From Mycobacterium simulans (GTDB lineage: Bacteria > Actinomycetota > Actinomycetes > Mycobacteriales > Mycobacteriaceae): a stretch of 64,000 nucleotides of DNA. Position numbers and translations under genes: made by a program. Below the pieces are notes generated by a model. The model was given only the letters and a program-made list of their open reading frames with translations, made no database searches and was not told the DNA's origin. This document shows positions 1 to 8,666 of the stretch, piece by piece (positions within the stretch are counted from its first letter, which is position 1; every line of letters starts with the position of its first letter). The DNA lies in contig NZ_OCVX01000003.1 of assembly GCF_900232995.1 (NCBI RefSeq), forward strand, positions 310,660-374,659, given 5' to 3'.

Positions 1-267
1 GGCGGTGCCGTCATCGATGACCAGCTCACCAAACCGCCGCAAAATCGCCACCAGCTCGCCCAGCATCGGTGCCAGTCGCTTACCCGCAGTCATGGCCAGG
101 ACTGCTCGGCAGAAGACCAGCGCTGCAACGACTTTCGATCCATACCTCGGCGGTGACCGGGGCTTGGCCAGCTTCGGCTGCAACACCGCCTTGAACGCCT
201 CCTTGCTGCTGCTCGGGATCGACCAGCCGCCGGCCTTGCCGCCATTATGAAAGGCATTGCATACCAT
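1..267 (-). pseudogene. Transposase N-terminal fragment (integrase-type), runs off the left edge
   Basis: An open minus-strand frame begins at an ATG at 267 and reaches position 1 without a stop, giving 89 residues. The segment reading GSKVVAALVFCRAVL, GKRLAPMLGELV and RRFGELVIDD has the pattern of the region ahead of the integrase core in a common actinobacterial transposase family, where the text is typically GKRLAPxLxELVxxLRRxGEL-DD-T. The first 25 or so residues match that family less well, and the frame abuts a second, unrelated transposase remnant, so this end is probably truncated. The rest of the gene lies outside the window. Family assignment is from memory of the motif. Confidence 0.5.
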
Positions 268-541
268 AGATATTCACATCAGCGAAACCATCCACAAGCT
301 CTACCCCTGCCGAACGCAGCCTGGAAACGCCAAGCCACGCCGCGGCGCGTTCACTGACCTCAGCGGGCTCGAAACCGCGATCCGCACCTACATCGATAGC
401 TACAACGACCGCGCCAAGCCGTTCACCTGTACCAAGACCGCCGACGAACTCCTCGGCAAATCAAACGTAAGTCAATCAACAACACGCGACACTAGCAACT
501 CGATACTCCCGGTGGGTGGCGAATCGAGCGGTGGAAAATAG
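257..541 (+). pseudogene. 3' remnant of an IS630-type transposase
   Basis: The frame contains FTDLSGLETAIRTYIDSYND followed by KPFTCTKTADELLGK (about 343-460). This is the typical C-terminus of IS630-family transposases (FTDL..LE.AI..Y....N...KPF.WTKTADE). Only the last 45-50 residues are recognisable; the DDE catalytic core is absent and the tail continues into unrelated sequence. It therefore cannot be active. It overlaps the start of the opposite-strand transposase fragment, which suggests one insertion truncated another. Confidence 0.6.
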
Positions 542-1088
542 TTGACCGATTGCTTATCTATTTCACATACTCGACGCGCCTCAACGAGGCGACATGGTTA
601 GGGCCCTTCGCGGCATCCTTAATATTTATTTCGGCGATAGGCCCTTGATGATCATGGGACGTTTAGATTACCTTGGTGTACCAGCACTAAACGGTTAAGT
701 TCAACGACTCTGATGCATGGAGGGCGAGGGTGACACGATGTTGCATCTGATCGCAGGCCCGGGGCCTTGCGTCGCCGGCGCCCGGGGGCTAGTCGGTATT
801 AGCCAGCTCTCATTCGCGCACCGTGGCATTCGGAATCGTGTGCGCCCGAACGCTATTCAACTTTTAGTTGACGTGTTTTGACATCGCAGCAGGTTGCGGT
901 GTACCTCGATCGCGATTGATGGTGAGTGCCTGAGGAAGTCGATGTCCAACTAGGGTTGAAATCCAATTTATTCGGTGCCGCCAAGAAGGTATCTTTGACG
1001 CGACGCTGTTTTGTCGCGATCAATCAAACTCGGAAAGGTGATTCTATATAGCTTGTATTGGCGTCGATGCGAAATCGGATGACGGTTC
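542..1088. other. Intergenic, relatively AT-rich, no gene recognised
   Basis: No convincing coding frame is seen between the transposase remnant and the diaminobutyrate operon. The sequence is visibly less GC-rich than the core genes, as expected of horizontally acquired DNA. A TTGACA hexamer lies at 878-883, but no convincing -10 box follows at standard spacing, so I do not call a promoter. The operon promoter is probably somewhere in this stretch. Confidence 0.4.
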
Positions 1089-1736
1089 ATGCATTCAATG
1101 GGGAGGTATGACTTCAGTGACAAGTTCGCAATTGATCGGTCGTTGGTGAATGACGCTGCAATGTCCATGGACGCCAACGAGCACCGTGCTATATCCGACG
1201 CCGCACAGCCCGGTGCGCGACATCCGGTTCGCGAATGGATAATCCGATACTTACCGTACGAGATCGTCAGTGCCGCAGGAGAACTCGGCGGAGTGGCGCT
1301 GGCTTATGCAATCACCCATTCCCTGGTCGCCGGCGCGCTCGCGGGCACGCTCGGAGCTGCGATCGGGTACTACGCGACCGCATTTCTCGCCGCGGTCCGA
1401 CAGGCGTATCGCCAGCTAAATGAGCGCGTCGGGTCGATGCGGGTAGTCGTGGCCAACGCACTTGCACTACGCAGCGTGGCTGTCGAGTTTGGTCTGGCTG
1501 AGTTTGTTGACAGTCTCGGGGTACGGCCGGTTGCCTATTACCTTCTTCCGACCATGCTCGGCAACGCGGTCGCCGGATGGGTGGCCGCCAAGGTGATTTC
1601 CGACGCCGTGTTCTATCTGTTGGCGATCTTCAGCTACGAAAAGTTCGGCGGTCTGCTCGTGCGACCCGACATCCGCGCTGCCCCAAGCTATCCCGGCCGC
1701 GATTCGATATCTCGCTCACGACACAGGAAGGAATGA
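1089..1736 (+). CDS. Unknown membrane protein, first gene of the diaminobutyrate operon
   Basis: A 215-residue protein I do not recognise. The N-terminal 60 residues are polar. Two hydrophobic stretches follow (about residues 62-85 and 85-105, rich in Gly and Ala), then a polar linker with Arg and Gln, then two more around residues 145-185 (starting VAYYLLPTMLGNAVAGW). Three or four membrane helices are plausible. Its stop codon overlaps the next gene's start in an ATGA arrangement (1733-1736), so it is translationally coupled to the diaminobutyrate aminotransferase. An alternative start is the ATG at 1161. A transporter or membrane anchor for the diamine product is a guess from context only. 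Confidence 0.6.
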   Translation: MHSMGRYDFSDKFAIDRSLVNDAAMSMDANEHRAISDAAQPGARHPVREWIIRYLPYEIVSAAGELGGVALAYAITHSLVAGALAGTLGAAIGYYATAFLAAVRQAYRQLNERVGSMRVVVANALALRSVAVEFGLAEFVDSLGVRPVAYYLLPTMLGNAVAGWVAAKVISDAVFYLLAIFSYEKFGGLLVRPDIRAAPSYPGRDSISRSRHRKE

Positions 1737-3100
1737 GGATGACCCACACCACATTGTCGCCAACGCGAACATGTCACGAGTCTTCGGCCTCCACCTATTC
1801 CAGGAGGTTGGCGATCATTCCTGTAGAGGCTCAAGGGGTACGCGTGCGTGACGCTGACGGTCGTTGGTATCTGGACTGTCTGTGTGCTGCCGGCGCGATG
1901 TCGTTGGGCTGGAATCACCCGGTGGTGACAGAGGCCATCCAACGCACATTGAGTTCCGGCGCACCGCTTTTGACTCTGGACTTCCATCATCCCCTGCGCG
2001 ATGCGTTTGTGCAGGATTTGTTGGCCATATTGCCGCGCGGCCTGGCTGACGATTGTGTGGTTCACCTGTGCTCGCCAAGTGGAGCCAACGCGGTGGAGGC
2101 TGCGTTGATGCTGGCGGAAATCGCGACCGGTGGTCGCGACCATGTCGCGGTGCAGGGCGGATTTCATGGCTGCAGCAGGGCGGCCCGCGGTGTCAGCTCG
2201 GGCGGCGGACTACGCGATCAACCGGTCGCCTTGTCGCCAGCTGTCCACTTTCTGCCGTTTCCTCAGGAATACCGGTGTCCCTTCAGCCTTGGCGGAAACG
2301 AAGGGACTGCCTTGGCGATTTCGGCGCTCGAGCATCTGTTCGGCAGTCCACACAGCGGCCTGCGCGCTCCAGCGTCTGTGCTCACCGAATTCGTCTTGGG
2401 CGAAGGTGGCGTAATCCCGGCAGTGCCGGCATGGGCGCAGGCACTGAGGCGCGCCGCCACGACTCGGGGGATACCCCTCATTTCCGATGAGGTGCAAGCC
2501 GGCATGTACCGCACGGGTCGGCCATGGGCGTTCGAGCACTGCAATGTCGAACCCGACATGATCGCGATCTCCAAGGGACTCGGCTCGGGAGTGCCGATTG
2601 CTGTGCTAGTTATCCGGCGCCAATTCGATGTCTGGGGCGAGGGTGCGTTCACCGGAACCTTCCGCGGCAATTCGCTGGCGTTCGCCGCAGCCAGCGCGGT
2701 GCTGCGCTACGCGGCCAGCGCGGGACTTGCCGGGCACGTTGCCGACATGGGCGCCCAGCTCCGCCAGGGTTTGTGCGCCATTGCGACGGAAGCCGCCATC
2801 ATCGGCGACGTGCGAACGATCGGACTGATGGCTGGAGTGGAAATCGTTGACCCCGATGCGGGTAACGACGCGCGAGGCGTCGCCGCACCCGCCCCGTGGC
2901 TTGCCGCCGCGGCGCAGCAAGCATGTCTGGCGGAGGGACTGATCGTCGAACTCGGCGGTGAGTACAACAATGTGGTGCGGTTTCTCCCGCCGCTGACCAT
3001 AACCGATGCCGAGATTAGCGATGTCCTGGATCGGTTCCACACCGCTGTCCAGCGAGTCCAGAGTCGCGTCGATTCCCACAGCCTCACGGAGTTTGCATGA
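1733..3100 (+). CDS. dat: L-2,4-diaminobutyrate:2-oxoglutarate aminotransferase (class III)
   Basis: A 455-residue PLP-dependent class III aminotransferase. It is predicted to interconvert aspartate semialdehyde plus glutamate with L-2,4-diaminobutyrate plus 2-oxoglutarate. The N-terminal pattern YSRRLAI...DADGRWYLDCLCAAG and the run GHVADMGAQLR resemble the Dat/EctB group, closer to Acinetobacter-type Dat than to ectoine EctB. The PLP-binding Lys sits in MIAISKGLGSG, and ISDEVQAG holds the Asp that contacts the pyridine nitrogen. The start is taken as ATG 1733, which overlaps the upstream stop and follows the ribosome binding site AGGAAGG; ATG 1739 is an alternative. It overlaps the decarboxylase by four bases. 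No ectA or ectC is nearby, so ectoine synthesis is unlikely. Substrate is inferred from family and partner. Confidence 0.8.
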   Translation: MRMTHTTLSPTRTCHESSASTYSRRLAIIPVEAQGVRVRDADGRWYLDCLCAAGAMSLGWNHPVVTEAIQRTLSSGAPLLTLDFHHPLRDAFVQDLLAILPRGLADDCVVHLCSPSGANAVEAALMLAEIATGGRDHVAVQGGFHGCSRAARGVSSGGGLRDQPVALSPAVHFLPFPQEYRCPFSLGGNEGTALAISALEHLFGSPHSGLRAPASVLTEFVLGEGGVIPAVPAWAQALRRAATTRGIPLISDEVQAGMYRTGRPWAFEHCNVEPDMIAISKGLGSGVPIAVLVIRRQFDVWGEGAFTGTFRGNSLAFAAASAVLRYAASAGLAGHVADMGAQLRQGLCAIATEAAIIGDVRTIGLMAGVEIVDPDAGNDARGVAAPAPWLAAAAQQACLAEGLIVELGGEYNNVVRFLPPLTITDAEISDVLDRFHTAVQRVQSRVDSHSLTEFA

Positions 3101-4593
3101 TCAGCGATGTCGCCATCCAGCGTGAATTTCTAACCCAAATTGGGGCCGCCCACTACCTCAAATCGGTCAACGAGGCGGCTTCGCACGTCGTGGCCAGTGC
3201 TGTACGCCCCGTTCGGCCCGGGCTCATCGACGGAGCCCAAGCCCTGCGGCAAATTGTTCGATCGCTATCGGTGATCCCGCGCAGCGGGCTGGGATTGTCA
3301 CCGGTACTTGAAGAGGTTGCCGCGCTAGTAGTGCCATACTCGACCGCGGTGTCCGACACCCGTTATGTCGCCCATTTGCATTGCCCCCCAGCGATTTCAA
3401 GCCTGGCCGCGGAAACGATCGTATGCGCGCTGAATCAGTCGATGGACTCCTTTGACCAGGGCCCAGCGGCCGCAGTCATCGAGCAATCCATCATCGATTG
3501 GCTGTGCGACGTCTACGGCTTGCACGACGGCGACGGTGTTTTCACCAGTGGGGGAACGCAATCCAATTTGCAGAGCCTGATGTTGGCGCGCGACAACTTG
3601 GCCGCACGCGTGCTGGGGGTCGACATCGCTACTGACGGCCTGCCGCTCGAGTCGCGTAACTGGCGGATCGCTTGCACGGAGGAGACACACTTCAGTATCG
3701 CAACCGCCGCGCGGTTGCTCGGCCTGGGAACGAACGCGATCGTTCGTGTCGGCATCGACAGCGCCGGCCGTCTCGACCCGCGGTCACTGCAGCAGGTTCT
3801 CAAAGCTTCCCAGGCCTGTGGCGAACGGGTAATTGCGCTGGTATTGACCGCGGGAACAACCAACCGCGGCGCAGTCGACCCGCTCGCGGATGCCATTGAA
3901 ATCGCTGCCGAACACGATATTTGGGTCCACGTCGATGCTGCTGCCGCAGGCTGCTTGATGTTGACCGAGCATCACCGCAACCTGCTTGACGGCATCAGCG
4001 CCGCGAACTCGATCAGTGTCGATTTCCACAAGCTGCTGTTCCAGACGATCAGTTGCGGAGCCCTGTTGGTTCGCAGGAGAAGTGACCTGGACATCATGGG
4101 CAGCCACGCCGACTATCTCAATCCCGCGGATGATGACTTGCTAGACACCCTGAACCATGTCGGAAAATCGCTACAAACAACACGTCGATTCGACGCGCTC
4201 AAGGTGCTTGTAACACTGCGTTCATTGGGTCTGGACACCGTTTCTGCAATGATCGAGCGCACCCTGCAGACGGCACGTGACGCGGCCGAGGCGGTGGCTG
4301 CTCATCCTAATCTGGAATTGATTAGTCCCTGTACCACCAATACCGTACTGCTACGGTGGGTAAGCTCAGATAGCTCGCCACTCCAGCGCGAGTTCGTCAA
4401 CGTTGCGATCCGCCAGCGCTTGGCCAGCGCCGATCATGCCCTAGTCGGGAGAACCCGAGTCGGCGATGAAGCTGCGCTAAAGCTCACCTTCGTCAACCCC
4501 GTGTGTACCCCTGCGGCCGCTCGAAAACTAGTAGCGCGAATCGCGCACTGCGGCAATGCTGTTGCCGCAGCTGCACCGGTGGGGTGCCTCTGA
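3097..4593 (+). CDS. ddc: L-2,4-diaminobutyrate decarboxylase (group II PLP decarboxylase)
   Basis: A 498-residue pyridoxal-dependent decarboxylase. GVFTSGGTQSNLQSLMLARD is the classic PLP-phosphate region, VHVDAAAAG carries the Asp that pairs with the cofactor, and SVDFHKLLFQ carries the Schiff-base Lys. Length and motifs fit L-2,4-diaminobutyrate decarboxylases, which release CO2 and 1,3-diaminopropane. Aspartate or glutamate decarboxylase activity cannot be excluded from motifs. The start ATG overlaps the aminotransferase stop (ATGA, 3097-3100), so the two enzymes are co-translated. That pairing is the hallmark of dat-ddc operons in other bacteria and is the main support for the substrate. 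Confidence 0.8.
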   Translation: MISDVAIQREFLTQIGAAHYLKSVNEAASHVVASAVRPVRPGLIDGAQALRQIVRSLSVIPRSGLGLSPVLEEVAALVVPYSTAVSDTRYVAHLHCPPAISSLAAETIVCALNQSMDSFDQGPAAAVIEQSIIDWLCDVYGLHDGDGVFTSGGTQSNLQSLMLARDNLAARVLGVDIATDGLPLESRNWRIACTEETHFSIATAARLLGLGTNAIVRVGIDSAGRLDPRSLQQVLKASQACGERVIALVLTAGTTNRGAVDPLADAIEIAAEHDIWVHVDAAAAGCLMLTEHHRNLLDGISAANSISVDFHKLLFQTISCGALLVRRRSDLDIMGSHADYLNPADDDLLDTLNHVGKSLQTTRRFDALKVLVTLRSLGLDTVSAMIERTLQTARDAAEAVAAHPNLELISPCTTNTVLLRWVSSDSSPLQREFVNVAIRQRLASADHALVGRTRVGDEAALKLTFVNPVCTPAAARKLVARIAHCGNAVAAAAPVGCL

Positions 4594-4611
4594 CCCGCGA
4601 ACGCTACACTT

Positions 4612-5241
4612 TTACGCCAAGGTGGTGACATCGCAGATTGCGACGAGCAGCGGAAGAGTGACCTCCTCGAATCGCATGTACGGTTTGCGGGAGATGTCGG
4701 TCTTCGCGCGAAACACCGCCCCCTGCCACGCCTCGATGATCGACGCGGCCACCTCGCGCGCTTGACGCTGGTCGGCATCGACAAACACGGAAGCAAGTTG
4801 GATTTCCCACCCAAGCAGGATCGCACGTAAGCGCTCGGCCACGATGGGTTTCGAGCCCGCCAGCTCTTGTCCGAGAATGCCCAGGAGGCAGCCAATGGTG
4901 AACGCGTTACGTTCGTGATCATCTGCAATGGATCGGAAGTACATCGTTAGTCGCTCCAACGGAGGGCGCCCGTCATCCAGAAGGTGCCCGAACCGGCGTT
5001 CCATCTCCGCCCAGTAGTGTTCGAGCACGCCGACAACGAAGTCATCCTTGCTCGCGAAATAACTGTAGAAGGAGCCCTTGGGTACACCGGCCTGCTCAGC
5101 AACCTCCTTGACGCAGGTTGCGTTGACCCCGTTCTGGCAGATTAGTCGAAGACCCGCGGCAAGGAGTTTGGCGCGAGACTCGGTATTAACGGGCCGAGGC
5201 ACATCCGCCACCATGTCGTACGACGTTGCAGCAGAATCCAT
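4612..5241 (-). CDS. TetR-family transcriptional regulator
   Basis: A 209-residue protein with an N-terminal TetR helix-turn-helix (AKLLAAGLRLICQNG then VKEVAEQAGVPKGSFYSYF, residues about 25-70) and a ligand-binding C-terminal domain with GCLLGILGQELA, as in the AcuR-like group. A second possible start is the Met at 5214. It is convergent with the diaminobutyrate operon (18 bases between stop codons), so it is not in the usual divergent arrangement. An 8-base palindrome GAACGTTC at 5353-5360 upstream of it is a possible autoregulatory operator. The effector is unknown. Confidence 0.85.
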   Translation of the reverse strand: MDSAATSYDMVADVPRPVNTESRAKLLAAGLRLICQNGVNATCVKEVAEQAGVPKGSFYSYFASKDDFVVGVLEHYWAEMERRFGHLLDDGRPPLERLTMYFRSIADDHERNAFTIGCLLGILGQELAGSKPIVAERLRAILLGWEIQLASVFVDADQRQAREVAASIIEAWQGAVFRAKTDISRKPYMRFEEVTLPLLVAICDVTTLA

Positions 5242-5857
5242 CCTGCGTGGTAACGCGGTCGCGACCGGTGACTGCGATTTCGGCCCGCATCAAAGCGGCC
5301 GCCGCCTCGCACCAGCGCCGCTCAACGGGCACGGATGCACCACAAAGGCATTGAACGTTCTTTCTGTCGCTGCCATTGGCGGTCGCATTGCTAATGACTA
5401 ACCAACGCAGGGGAATTTTGGGTAAGCGCCACGGACCAACCTACCGGTGCGGATGTCGAGCGACATTGCGGCTAGCAGCTATGCTCGAGTTGGGCTGGCG
5501 GTGGGGTCCAAATGGATGCCAGCACTGATGACCTGGACTACCTCAAATGGCAAAGTAACGCGATCGACGCGAATGGCGTTTCACACCTGCCGAGACAAGC
5601 GCACGCCGGGCGACTCGAATCGGCCAGGTCCGCCGTCTCGATGAGTGATCCCAACACCAAGCCGACAGTCTATCGATCTGCCAATTATGCGGCTGTACAA
5701 TGCATTTCGGACCATTGCCTATCTCGCGTAGCGGCCTCCTCAGAAGATCGTTTGCGATTCGAGCATCGACCCCGGCCTCGAGATCGAATGTGAATTCACG
5801 GCTTTCAGCGTGTGTCCAGGACGGGATCCGGCCGGTTTTCGCGCCCTGAATTCACCC
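5242..5857. other. Intergenic, no intact gene
   Basis: Upstream region of the TetR gene. It contains the palindrome GAACGTTC at 5353-5360. Short open frames on both strands show no recognisable domain and look like chance or decayed sequence. Base composition is lower in GC than the flanking core, in keeping with the accessory segment. Confidence 0.4.
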
Positions 5858-6198
5858 TCAAAGGTCAGGATTCACAGCGAATCGACTCCTCCGATGCGCT
5901 GCTACCGCCGACTCAAAAGCGACCACCGCTTTGGCCTGCGCTACCGCCCCCGAAGCCTGTGCTGCGGCGGCATTCAACCACGCGGTGTACGGTGCCGCCG
6001 CTGTCACCATCGCCACCAACGCCGGACCCTGCCACGCCTGAGCGGTCAACCGGAGGTCACCGAGCCGAACGATGCTGCCGCCGAGCTTAATTCATCGGCA
6101 CGCCCACCCCAGGCGGACGCTGCCGCCAGCATCGGACCCCACCCCGCGCCGGTGAACATTCGCACAGAATTGACTTCGGGGAGCGCCAGATAATTCAT
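5858..6198 (-). pseudogene. Frameshifted and truncated PPE-family gene
   Basis: From the ATG at 6198 (after a GGGA-rich leader) the frame reads [19 protein letters not shown], the signature start of a PPE domain, and continues to SFGSVTSG before a stop at 6046-6048. The PPE text resumes one frame over at 6049 with [14 protein letters not shown] and runs to AFESAVAA, where similarity ends at about residue 100. A one-base deletion at the GGTTGACC junction explains the shift. The rest of the roughly 180-residue PPE domain and any C-terminal part are missing, so this is a dead copy. Confidence 0.8.
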
Positions 6199-6569
6199 TC
6201 CCACAATCCCCTTTAGCCGAAGCGCCGCATCAGCGAGCATTGCAGCCAGGTGCACTTCCGCAACCGAAATCGGCCGTCTCCCAATAGCGCTCGTCAGTGA
6301 GCGGCCATATACCAGCTGTGGCGACGTGTCGCGGTTTGAAGATGCAAGGTGCGCAATTTGGCCGCGATGATCTCCGCGGCAGCGCCCTACAGCGGCTGCT
6401 CGCAGTAGTCCAAACCGTCCAGGCGTGTGGTGACTACCGGTAGACCCGTGGAACCCGACCCTTCAATCTTGGTCTTTTCCGCGGAATCGCGGGCGTGAAC
6501 AGGGCAGCGAGGTGGCGGTAGCCGAGGCCGCGCCCGACCCAAATTGCAACACGTTCTAGTCTTGCCCTC
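6199..6569. other. Intergenic between PPE pseudogene and fadD8
   Basis: No intact gene is supported. A short minus-strand frame ends near 6387, but it overlaps the start of fadD8 on the other strand and has no recognisable domain. The fadD8 promoter and leader must lie in the right half. Confidence 0.35.
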
Positions 6570-8177
6570 ATGGGTGACGAACTGCGTAATCCGACTCATA
6601 ACGGCCATCTGCTGGTGGGCGCGCTCAAGCGGCACAAGAACAAGCCGGTGTTGTTCCTCGGCGACACCACTCTGACCGGTGGTCAGCTGGCTGACAGGAT
6701 CAGCCAGTACATCCAGGCATTCGAGGCACTGGGCGCCGGGACCGGCGTCGCGGTCGGTTTGCTGTCGCTCAACCGGCCCGAGGTGCTGATGATCATCGGC
6801 GCCGGCCAGGCCCGGGGGTATCGGCGCACCGCGCTGCACCCGCTCGGTTCGCTGGACGACCACGCTTACGTACTGAACGACGCCGGCATCAGCTCGCTGA
6901 TCATCGACCCCAACCCGATGTTCGTCGAGCGCGCGCTGGGACTGCTGGAGAAGGTGGACTCGCTGAAGCAGATCCTAACCATCGGTCCGGTGCCGCAGGC
7001 GCTGATTGATCTAAAAGGGCAAGTAGTGGACCTAGCGGCGGAGGCGGCCAAGTACGAGCCGCAGCCGCTGGCGGCCGCCGACCTGCCGCCCGATCAGGTC
7101 ATTGGCCTGACCTACACCGGCGGCACCACCGGAAAGCCGAAGGGCGTGATGGGTACCGCGCAGTCGATCTCCACCATGACGTCAATCCAGCTAGCCGAAT
7201 GGGAATGGCCCGAGCACCCGCGGTTCTTGATGTGTACGCCGCTATCGCATGCGGGTGCGGCGTTTTTCACGCCCACGGTGATCAAGGGCGGCGAAATGAT
7301 CGTGCTCGCCAAGTTCGACCCTGCGGAAGTGCTGAGAATCATTGAAGAGCAACGCATTACGGCCACCATGTTGGTGCCGTCGATGCTATATGCGTTGATG
7401 GACCACCCCGATTCGCACACCCGTGACCTGTCGTCGCTGGAGACGGTTTACTACGGAGCCTCGGCGATCAATCCGGTCCGGCTGGCCGAGGCGATCCGGC
7501 GGTTCGGCCCAATCTTCGCCCAGTACTACGGGCAATCCGAGGCACCGATGGTGATCACATATCTGGCCAAGGGCGATCACGACGAGCAGCGACTGACCTC
7601 GTGCGGGCGTCCGACACTGTTCGCGCGCGTCGCGTTGCTGGGCGAGGATGGCAAACCGGTGCCCCAGGGTGAGCCGGGCGAAATCTGTGTCAGCGGACCG
7701 TTATTGGCCGGCGGTTACTGGAATCTGCCGGAAGCAACGGCCGAAACGTTTCGAGACGGCTGGCTGCACACCGGCGATATGGCGCGCGAGGACGAGGACG
7801 GCTTCCTCTATATCGTCGACCGGGTCAAGGACATGATCGTCACCGGCGGCTTCAACGTGTTCCCCCGCGAAGTCGAAGATGTTGTCGCCGAGCACGGGGC
7901 GGTCGCCCAGGTGTGTGTGGTCGGGGCGCCGGACGACAAGTGGGGTGAGGCCGTCACCGCGGTGGTGGTGTTGCGTGCCGACGCTGCCCGTGACGAGGCC
8001 TCGATCGCGACCATGACCGCCGAGATCCAGGCCGCGGTCAAAGAACGCAAGGGTTCGGTGCAGTCGCCCAAGCGGGGGGTGGTCGTCGACTCGCTGCCGT
8101 TGACCGGGCTGGGCAAGCCGGACAAGAAGGCGGTGCGCGCACAGTTCTGGGAGGGCGCCGAGCGCGCCGTGGGCTAG
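6570..8177 (+). CDS. fadD8: Fatty-acid--CoA ligase / fatty-acyl-AMP ligase FadD8
   Basis: A 535-residue member of the ANL adenylating superfamily that activates a carboxylic acid as acyl-AMP and transfers it to CoA. The ATP-binding P-loop motif is TYTGGTTGKPKG, the A5-type motif is YYGQSEAP, the hinge Asp is in LHTGDMARED, and the C-terminal domain holds VKDMIVTGGFNVFP; the catalytic Lys lies near GLGKPDKKA. Nearly the whole sequence matches what I recall of M. tuberculosis Rv0551c. Its physiological substrate is not established. It sits upstream of menB but about 1.2 kb away, so a role in menaquinone synthesis is not implied. Confidence 0.9.
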   Translation: MGDELRNPTHNGHLLVGALKRHKNKPVLFLGDTTLTGGQLADRISQYIQAFEALGAGTGVAVGLLSLNRPEVLMIIGAGQARGYRRTALHPLGSLDDHAYVLNDAGISSLIIDPNPMFVERALGLLEKVDSLKQILTIGPVPQALIDLKGQVVDLAAEAAKYEPQPLAAADLPPDQVIGLTYTGGTTGKPKGVMGTAQSISTMTSIQLAEWEWPEHPRFLMCTPLSHAGAAFFTPTVIKGGEMIVLAKFDPAEVLRIIEEQRITATMLVPSMLYALMDHPDSHTRDLSSLETVYYGASAINPVRLAEAIRRFGPIFAQYYGQSEAPMVITYLAKGDHDEQRLTSCGRPTLFARVALLGEDGKPVPQGEPGEICVSGPLLAGGYWNLPEATAETFRDGWLHTGDMAREDEDGFLYIVDRVKDMIVTGGFNVFPREVEDVVAEHGAVAQVCVVGAPDDKWGEAVTAVVVLRADAARDEASIATMTAEIQAAVKERKGSVQSPKRGVVVDSLPLTGLGKPDKKAVRAQFWEGAERAVG

Positions 8178-8211
8178 GTGGCGCGAGCCGGGCTTGACTA
8201 CTGTGGCAAGC

Positions 8212-8661
8212 ATGGCTGAACGGATCAGACCACCATGGTGGCTCAAGCCGATGAACAAGGTTTTCATTCAGTTGTCGCGGCTTGGCATCAGCTTCGGCGG
8301 TGAAAGCCCCGTCGTGTTGACGGTCCCGGGCCGCAAGTCCGGTACTCCCCGGTCGACGCCGATCACACCGATGACGGTGGACGGCAAGCGTTATGTCGTC
8401 GGCGGATTTCCGGGCGCGGATTGGGTGCAAAACGTCAGGGCGGCAGGCGAAGTCACGTTGACCCGCGGCCGGACCAAGGAGAGCGTCCGGATGGTGGAAC
8501 TCTCCGCCGAGGATGCCAAGCCGCTGCTGCGCGCATACCCCACCGAAGTGCCCACCGGCGTCGGCTTCATGAAGCGCGCCGGACTGGTCCGCGACGGTCG
8601 CCCCGAAGAGTTCGAGGCGTTGGCCGGACGGTGCGCCGTCTTCCGTTTCGATCCGACGTAG
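8212..8661 (+). CDS. Deazaflavin (F420)-dependent nitroreductase-family protein
   Basis: A 149-residue protein of the mycobacterial DDN-like split-barrel family. Motifs VLTVPGRKSGTPRSTPITPM and VGGFPGADWVQNVRAAG are typical of this fold, which binds F420 (or F420H2) and reduces quinones or other small molecules. The start is ATG 8212; a TTG at 8194 would add six residues. M. tuberculosis carries a vapBC pair (Rv0549c/Rv0550c) in this position as I recall, so the gene is a local difference. The substrate is unknown; menaquinone is a known DDN substrate in vitro, and menB is two genes away. Confidence 0.75.
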   Translation: MAERIRPPWWLKPMNKVFIQLSRLGISFGGESPVVLTVPGRKSGTPRSTPITPMTVDGKRYVVGGFPGADWVQNVRAAGEVTLTRGRTKESVRMVELSAEDAKPLLRAYPTEVPTGVGFMKRAGLVRDGRPEEFEALAGRCAVFRFDPT

Positions 8662-8666
8662 TTCGA

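Noticed and set aside
878..906. TTGACA box as promoter of the diaminobutyrate operon
   Set aside because: No acceptable -10 element at 16-18 bases and it is more than 180 bases from the first gene.
1733..3100. Ectoine synthesis enzyme EctB
   Set aside because: No ectA or ectC nearby and the partner is a decarboxylase, which fits the dat-ddc pathway better.
4612..5241. TetR gene as the certain repressor of the diaminobutyrate operon
   Set aside because: It is convergent and not divergent, and no matching operator was found ahead of position 1089; left open.
6387..6863. Minus-strand frame upstream of fadD8
   Set aside because: Half of it is antisense to fadD8 and the rest shows no domain; no support as a gene.
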